Assembly (NCBI GenBank): GCA_009741485.1
Contig: CM019230.1
Span: 8,482,653-8,546,652, forward strand
DNA: 64,000 nt
Source: Malurus cyaneus samueli
Lineage: Eukaryota; Chordata; Aves; Passeriformes; Maluridae
Direction of reading: 5' to 3'
Shown here one piece after another: positions 57,301 to 64,000 of this stretch (positions are counted from its first letter, which is position 1; the number at the start of each line of letters is the position of its first letter). The notes under the pieces are model-generated. The model did not search any database. It was not told the DNA's origin and saw only the letters and a program-made list of their open reading frames with translations. Made by a program: the position numbers and the translations under genes.

Positions 57301-58070
57301 CCCTGTCAGGTACTAAAGCCTCCTCTTTCGTATTCTGTCTGAACTTGGTGGGCTCAAAGCTTATTTTAAGCTCCCAAAGACCTCTTTTTAGGGGCAAAGC
57401 CTTAATTTGTGGCAACAAAGCATCCTTTGAGGCCACAAAACCGAGCTTCAGGGTTCAAACTCTCCATTTTCAAAGCTCAATTTTTTAGGGCTCCAAACCG
57501 TCCTTTTAAGACCCAAACCTTCTTTCGGAGGATCCAAAGCCCTCTTTTACCACTCAAAGCTTCCACTGGAGTGGCTAAACCTCTCTAGGCAGCATGGAGC
57601 TTCACTTCTTGAGGCCAGAGAGGTTCACCTCCATTGCAGGGTCCACAAGGTCATTTCTAGCATCTCACCAATTATTTTTTATGCCTAAAGCCTCATTTTC
57701 AGGCAAATCCATTTGACAGAAGGAGGTCCTGGTTGGTCCCTATTGTACCCCAGGCTGGCACTGAGGGGGGATCCTCTTATATCCCAGCCTCTCTTTTATT
57801 ACCTGTTGCTTCTTTTAGTGCACAATTTCATCTGCTGGGTCCAAACACTCATATGTCAGACAGAAATCCTGTTTAGGCTACAAAACTACATTGAGATGCT
57901 TCTAAACCTCATGTTTCCTTCCCAAAGTCTTAGTTTTGGCTTCCTAATCAGCTCTTTTTAGTTTACAAAGTCTCATTTTTAGTTTCCAAAGAATCTGCTT
58001 CAGTTCACAAATTCTCTTTTTGTGAGTTCCAAACAGGGTTTTTCCTCTCCAAAGCCTTCTTTTAAGCAAT
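57300..58070 (+). repeat. diverged 'caaagcctcnttttt' minisatellite-like array
   Basis: Cores such as 'ctaaagcctcctctttc', 'ggggcaaagccttaattt', 'ggatccaaagccctctttt' and 'caaagtctcatttttag' recur about every 22-30 bp with heavy divergence. The same motif occurs inverted at 51190-51720 and directly at 61030-61215. Confidence 0.65.
57723..57790 (-). repeat. inverted fragment of hydrolase intron 1
   Basis: 'ggtccctattgtaccccagg' followed by 'ctggcactgaggggggatcc' and 'tcttatatccc' is the reverse complement, with few changes, of 55378-55432 (and of its counterpart near 63917-63972). It lies inside the minisatellite-like array. Confidence 0.8.
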
Positions 58071-58364
58071 TTGGCTCTTGTCCCAGTTTAAGAAAAAAAC
58101 AACCAAACCCCTGTTCTTTCTTGCTTGGTCACAGTCTACAGGAATTCAAATGCCACCTCAGACGAGGTTTGGCTCTGAAGGCAAGTTTATGTTTGCATCT
58201 TAACCTCCAGTTGATGATTATGAAATAATAGAATTCTGAATAATTGGTGAACATGAGGGGCACCACCAAACTCCCACACTGGACCTCTGGAGAGCAGACT
58301 TCGCCTTTTCAAGAAGCTGATTTGGAAATTTCTTTGGGAAACAGCTCTTAAAAACAAAGGGGTA

Positions 58365-59650
58365 CAGTAAGGATGGACACTTCAAAAAGTAATCTTGAGG
58401 GTGCAGAAGCAGGCTGTCCCTATGTGCTGAAAGACAAGCTGTCAGGGAAGAAAACTGGCCTGGATAAACATGGAACTTCTAAAGGAACTAAGGGAGAAAA
58501 AAAGCGGATGTATCACCTTTGGAAAGAGGGGCAGGCAACTCAGGAAATGTTTAAGGATGTGGCGCTCATGTAGGAAAATAATTAGGGAGGCAAAAGCCCA
58601 ATTAGAAGCTAATGAGGCCACTTTTGTGAAAGATAATAAAAAATATTTTTATAAATACATTAATTGCAAAAGGAGGAGGAAGGACAATCTCCATTCATTA
58701 TTAGGTGGGGAAGGGAATCTCATAAGTGAAGATGAGGAAAAGGCAGAGGTACTTAATACCTTCTTTGCCTCAATTTTCATCAGTTAGACAGGTCATCTCA
58801 GGCAACTGACCTGAGCTGGTTATGGGGTCAGAGTGCAAATAGCCCCCCGTAATTCAGGAAGAAGCAGTTAGAGACCTGCTGAACCTCTCAGATGCACACA
58901 AGTCCATGGGACCGGCTGGGATCCATCCTAGGTGAGAAGGGAACTGGCAAATGAGCTTGCAAAGCCAGTCTCCATTGTTCATCATCAGTCCTGGCTCACT
59001 GGGCAGATACAGATGACTGGAGGAGGTTGGCCAATGTGACAATGCACTGACAAGAAGGGCCAGAAGGAAACTCTGGGAAACTGCAGGCTGTCAGTCTGAT
59101 ATCGATGCCAGTAAGATTATGGAACAGATCCTCTTGAGTGCCATCACATGGCATCTACAGGATGGCCAAGGGGTCAGACCCAGCCAACTTGGATTTAGCA
59201 GGGGCAGGACCTGCCTGACCAACCTGATCTCCTTCATGCAGTGACCCGGTGGCAGGGAAGGCTGTGGACATTGTCTACCTGGACTGTGCAGCAAAGCCTT
59301 TGACACCACTCACCACAGCATCCTCCTGGAAAAGATGGCATGGACATGTTCACTCTTCACTGGGTCAAAAACTGGCCAGATGACCGGCCCAGAGTGTAGT
59401 GGTGAATGGCACACATCCAGTTGGCAACCAGTAACCAGTGGTGTCCCCTAGGGAACCAGTGTTGGGCTCTGTCCTGTTTAATACCTTTATGAAGATCTGG
59501 ATGAGGGTTTAATTCCTCCATCAGTAAATTTACAGCTGACATCAAGCTGGGAGCGAGTGTCAATCTGCTGAGGGCAGGAGGGCCCTGCAGAGGGACCTGG
59601 ACAGGCTGGATAGAATGGGCTGATCCACAATATGAGATTTAACAAGTCAG
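58365..59650 (+). pseudogene. CR1 LINE ORF2 (reverse transcriptase) remnant
   Basis: Sense CR1 ORF2: a frame at 58470-58787 shows the typical pre-RT region (IREAKAQLEANEA, KKYFYKYINCKRR, EKAEVLNTFFASIF). Downstream fragments in shifted frames follow the RT order: 'KSMGPAGIHPR', then 'vyLDCAAKPF', a 'GNQCWALSCLIPL'-type stretch and 'KFTADIKLG'. Stops and frameshifts throughout; no 3' UTR tail. Confidence 0.8.
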
Positions 59651-59849
59651 AAGTGACATTATTAAAATTCCCTAGTCCTCCTGTCTGTTTATTGTTACTT
59701 AGGGAAAAATCTCTTACTTCAAGTACCTTTGCAATTGCAGAACAGGAAGAAAATATTTTAGGCTACAGTATCTTTAAAGGAAGAGTTTAGCAGTGGTTAT
59801 TAATGTTATTAATAACATTATGACAGATTAAGGTTTTAGTATTGCTGGT

Positions 59850-60640
59850 GATAGTATCCAGCAGCGATGTGAGGCACGGACTCCACATTGGTATGCAAAG
59901 ATTTTTATTGCAAAAATCCAGGGTTTTTTAAACCATTAGCTTGTTTGGGTTTACATTCCTGTGAAGCACAATGAAGTGTCTTAGCCAACTATGTTAGGAA
60001 TATTTGATGGTCAGAACCAACCACAACATACCACAGTGTGAGCTCTCATTAGCTCTATTAGTTGCTTTCCAGGGTTAGAGGTTTTCCACCTGTAGTTTAG
60101 CTGAATCATTCCCAAATCCTTCTCTGGTTAGCAAAGTAAAAGGAGAGCAAGAGTTTTACAAGGGTAACAAGGCCTTGTTTTATAAGGTTTTATTTATCCA
60201 CAGCAGTATCTGACTGCGAAACCATATTCAACATGATATACTAAATCAAAGCAATATACAGACAAGCTCTAATCCATGACAAAAGTTGTCTTGAGAAAAT
60301 CATTGAGTGTACATAGAGTGTGGTTCTTATCCAGTGGGCGCCTATGGGGAGAGACAGGTTCAGCCTGTTGATTGATCCCTAAATTCTCCCCATTCTTAAC
60401 TCACTTCTACACTATTTCTTTACACTTAGGTGGAGCTTGAGTGACTTCAGTTGTACATCTTATTTGGTGAGGGGCAGTTGTACCTTGGGAGTGGATATCT
60501 CAGATTAGTGGATATCTCAGTATGAGATATATGAGTGGATGTCTCAGTATAGACCTGAGATAACCTTGGAATGGTGAAGTGCATCAAACCAAGGGGACTG
60601 ATTTTGCCACAGTTGCCGGTTCAACAACAGTGCATCTTCC
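59850..60640 (-). mobile_element. possible LTR-like element
   Basis: 'gcaaagatttttattgcaaaaatcc' puts AATAAA on the minus strand in LTR-like context, followed by a T/C-rich region ('aaattctccccattcttaac'). Borders and family are not resolved; it may be more than one element. 60640-61030 has nothing recognisable. Confidence 0.25.
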
Positions 60641-61029
60641 TGTATCTCCCTTGACTTTCAGGTGCTGTGCAGTGACCAGCTAGAAGTACCACTGAGTCCC
60701 CTCCCTGGCAGGGGTCTCCACTCCACTGCACCCTCTGTTTAATTCCCATTAGGCTGTATTGTGTGTGCTGGGTATGCTGACTGTGTTCCCTCCAGGGAGT
60801 AGCAATGTATTTTCCCCAGTAATTCCTGTACCATTGACTTTTTGCTCCCAGTCATTTTCCCATAACTCTTAAGCAGGAAAATGAATAAAGACATCCTTAC
60901 ACAATGTCTACAGTGACAATTCAGACTTGTACAAAGTCACCCAGGCCAAGCACCACGAGCCTCCCCCAAAGCAGCATTTTTAGTGCCAAGTCTGTTGTTT
61001 TTACCTGTCCAAGACACACCCTGAGTGTC

Positions 61030-61215
61030 CCAAACCACTAAATGGAGGGTCCAGAGCCCTCTTTTAGGAAGAAAGCTCCATCATTAGAGCTATAAGCCTT
61101 GCTTCTAGACGTTAAGTCTGTTGGTTTACGGTCCAAAGCCTTATTTCAAGGTACAAACATCTCACTTAAGGCTCAAGCCTCATGTTCTTCATGTCCAAAC
61201 CTCATTGTGGATGAG
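61030..61215 (+). repeat. third block of the 'caaagcct' minisatellite-like array
   Basis: 'ggtccagagccctctttta', 'ggtccaaagccttatttc' and 'aaggctcaagcctcatgtt' match the degenerate motif of 57300-58070 in the same orientation. Confidence 0.6.
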
Positions 61216-61249
61216 TGGCCAGCTGACAGAGGTGTCCAAGTTTCTGTAA

Positions 61250-61650
61250 TGCCTAAGTGCTTCCTTACTAGAGGCAGCACTCAGAGGAAAGACAGGGTAG
61301 TCTGCTGGTGCTCTTTGTGCAAACTGATCCCTATTAGGGCACTTTTGGTACTTCCTGCATTCCTCTTCTTCCTCTCTGGCATTGCAGAAGTCAGATCATC
61401 TGCTCCTCCCTCATCCAGGTTGACAATCTGTCCTTATCACCACTCATGGTGCAAGTTCCCTAGCCTAAGCACCACTCCTCCTGGTATGCTGTCATCTGCC
61501 AGCTTGCTGAGCTTCTCTTTGCCCCACATTAAGAAAGACATTAAACAGGGTCAATCCCTGACCCTTGGGAGACACCATTTGTTCCTGGCTCCATACTACT
61601 CTTCGTGCTGCTAAGTAGTACCCTCAGGGCCTGGCCATCAGCCCTTTTGA
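61250..61650 (-). repeat. CR1/L3-like LINE remnant, antisense
   Basis: Contains 'atgctgtcatctgccagctt' and 'aagacattaaacagggtcaa' then 'cccttgggagacacca', an antisense phrase common in old CR1-type elements ('gatgttaaacaggactgg... ctgggggacacc'). The remainder 61650-62418 shows no gene. Confidence 0.45.
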
Positions 61651-62418
61651 GTCACTAGTGACTTATCCATCCCATGTCCCTTCAACCGACTTGTGCTCCA
61701 TATTTAAAGAAACCAAATTGCTAGATGATACATGCAAGCATGCAGCTTTCAAAATCCCATCACACAAAATCATACAGTGGGTATTTCCACCATCTGCCTC
61801 AAAAATTAGGAAGAAGGAAATACCCTGTAATTATTCATACAAGACCATGCCACAACCCACCAGTGAGAGGTATGATGTTCATTGTAAATTGTCATCAGGC
61901 TGAGCAAAGACACCGAATGATGTGTCAGGGAATTTTTTATGTTTTATTGTTGCCGTAACTTATGCTCTCTTAGGCATAACTCTGCCTAATATTTAGACTC
62001 AAAAGATGTTGCCTAACAAGCCCTTAAATTCTATAATAGGCTTCCCTGAGTGGTGGCTGAGAAGCCCTTAATTTCATACAGTACACTTCAATAAGTTCTC
62101 AACTCCCACAAAAGCTCCTCAAAAGTGCTGGCTAACAAGCCACAACACACTTCCATGAGCTCCTGACTCCCACAACAAACTTCAGTGGAGCACAGGGTAG
62201 AAAATCATAGCCATGCTTTGCCCAGACAAAAAGGAGAAGAAAATAAAGACAGAAAAAGGAGAGAAAAGCTTATCAGCAGTTCATAGATCCCATGTTGGTC
62301 TAGAATGGATGGTCTGGAGCTGGGGTCAAGATAAAGCCAAAGAGAAAGAGGAAAAAGAGCCAACTGGCTTCTTATAGTTAAGTTGGCTACTCCTACATAG
62401 AAATCAGCTGTGCATACA

Positions 62419-64000
62419 CCCAGGCATGCGGGTACCTGCACTGGCATCAGACCAATCCCCACTCCCCTAGTCCTGTATTTCTGGCCTCATCCCCATTCCC
62501 ACATCATCCCCCTTGCCCTGCTGTCCTTGTCTCTGCTGTGCCCATTCTCCTAGCCCCATCACTTCCATGCCCCATTCTCAGCTGCTCTTTGACCTGTGTC
62601 CCTCTTTCTTGTTGTTGTCCCCACATTCTCTGTGCCTGACTTCCCAGCTCCAGCACCACATGTCCCCAAGCCCTTGACCTTGTCCTCTCTAGCTCTACCA
62701 ACCCCATGTCCCCACTGCACTCTGTGTCCCTGTTACTCTTCCTCTGACACCCTCACGTCCCTCTTACCCTACTCCCATCCCTTTGTGTCCTCATCCCTAC
62801 AGCTCTGACACCCCCATTTCCCCAGCCCAAACATCCTCATGTCCCCACTCTCCCAGGTCTCCAACACCCCTTTATCCCCATCCCGTGTCCCCCATGTCCC
62901 TGTCCCTCCCTGTGTCCCAGTGTGTCATCCCTGTGTCCCCCATCCACCCATTCTGACACCCCCACATCCCCGTCCCCACCCTGTCCCCATTCCCCCAGCT
63001 CTGGTAACTACATCCCTGTCCCTACATGTCCTTCAGTGTCCCTGTCCCCACCTGAGGCCGATGGCCAGGCTGCGCATGGCTGCCCCGCAGCCAGTGCCGG
63101 AGGGGTTGAAGGGGATGCGGTATCCCTCGGGCTCCCCTGGTCGCAGCTGTGAGGTGCCTGGGAGGACAGGAGGTATGAGGTTCCCTGAGCCCCCCTGCCT
63201 CTCCCCGAGATCCTTGGGCCCTGCTCACCTAGGATGCTGCTGGGTCCGGGCTTGCGTCCCTCCATGTCCCCCATGGCAGCCACATAGCGGTGGGCCAGCT
63301 CCTGCAGGAGGGGTTCCCCCTCCAGGCCTGTGCAGGGGTGTGAAGACACACCTGGGTTACCCAGACTGGCACGGAGGAGAAGGAGGGAGGGTGGGAGAGG
63401 CCCCATGCAGCCCCCAAAACTGAAGGGACCACCCCCAAAAATGTAGGGAAAGGGAACACAGCCCCACAGATCCCCCAAAACTGGAGGAGAAGCAGGACAA
63501 GTTCTGTGGAGAAATGAGGAATCCTCCTGAGCACCCCAAATTGAGTGAGAAAGGGGTACCCTGCCAGGTTCCCAGGGAAGCAGAAATGTCTCAATTTCCA
63601 ACACACAATATGGGAGGAAAGTGCACATAAATGAGGGAAAGAACATAGACACAGACAGACACACACACATTCCCCAGCCCACCCCCACCCAGAAGAAATG
63701 AGACACACATCCCCCCAAGCCTCACTGGAAACACCTAAAAGGAGGATGAGAGGCGGAATTAAGATGCCCCAAAGCCCCCTCCAGAGCTGGACAAGGGCCT
63801 CCCAAAGCCCCTCCCAGTACCCTCCAGTTTGAGTCAGGGGTATAATGGGGACCTCCCTGACACAGCCAGGGCTGTAAGGGATTACCAACTGCACCCCAGA
63901 CACCCACCATGCACCCTAGGGATATAATGAGGATGCCCCCCTCCAGTGCCATCCTGGGGTACAATAGGGACCCCAACCCAGGGACCCCTCCCTTGTGTCA
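62419..64000 (-). pseudogene. ADPRH: partial second copy of the ADP-ribosylhydrolase gene (exons 3 and 2 plus a stub of exon 4)
   Basis: From 'cccaggcatgcgggtacctg' on, the sequence repeats 53869-55463 in the same orientation with few changes. Exon 3 copy is 63157-63052 and exon 2 copy 63327-63229, both open with intact splice sites. Exon 4 is cut after its first codons (YPHAW) at 62419, and exons 5-6, including the HGGDSDS metal site, are absent from this side. Exon 1 would start just past the window end. Without the missing exons it cannot encode an active enzyme. It could be a real truncated duplicate or a misplaced haplotype contig. Confidence 0.85.

Overview
This is vertebrate nuclear DNA, most likely from a bird. 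The main clues are many CR1 LINE fragments (3' tails built on a CAGAATCA motif, and 3' UTRs of the 'gtggctgccccatccctgga' kind), avian-style solo LTRs, AT-rich introns on the left and very GC-rich, indel-prone gene-dense sequence on the right. Genes are spliced; there is no operon structure, and most six-frame ORFs are noise.

Layout. (1) 1-8.2 kb: AT-rich, no gene recognised, with scattered CR1 fragments and a decayed copy of a GSG1L2 exon. (2) 8.6-18.7 kb, plus strand: a complete five-exon GSG1L2-type gene encoding a four-pass claudin-fold membrane protein (292 aa). (3) 18.7-26.6 kb: intergenic, old CR1 remnants. (4) 26.6-34.4 kb, minus strand: a complete six-exon DHRS7C gene (311 aa), tail-to-tail with GSG1L2. 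These two genes are neighbours in other vertebrates. (5) 34.4-39.1 kb: intergenic, with CR1, an AT-rich low-complexity tract and a 72-74 bp minisatellite; base composition shifts to GC-rich near 38 kb. (6) 39.1-48.35 kb: a 4.6 kb unit present twice in tandem. Each unit holds a solo LTR, a GC-rich promoter, BLOC1S3 (plus) and CCDC61 (minus), the genes being tail-to-tail. The copies are almost identical but differ by single-base indels. CCDC61 copy 1 is open over 13 coding exons (412 aa); CCDC61 copy 2 and both BLOC1S3 copies carry frameshifts. (7) 48.5-49.5 kb: CpG-island-like DNA with a CCCTGCCCGC-type minisatellite. (8) 52.7-55.7 kb, minus strand: an ARH1-type ADP-ribosylarginine hydrolase gene, six exons, interrupted by a 25-N gap. 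(9) 56-62.4 kb: LTR, purine-rich tracts, a diverged minisatellite, CR1 ORF2 debris. (10) 62.4-64 kb: a second partial copy of the ADP-ribosylhydrolase gene running off the window.

The genes do not form one pathway. GSG1L2 and DHRS7C are a conserved neighbour pair (membrane protein; sarcoplasmic-reticulum dehydrogenase). BLOC1S3 (endosome/lysosome-related organelle biogenesis) and CCDC61 (centriole/basal body) belong to a human-19q13-like block, and the hydrolase is a third, unrelated gene. The most notable property is structural: two separate near-identical duplications, an inverted fragment, inverted minisatellites and a spurious gap. Either this is a recently rearranged GC-rich region or an assembly with retained haplotypes and homopolymer errors; the sequence alone cannot separate these.
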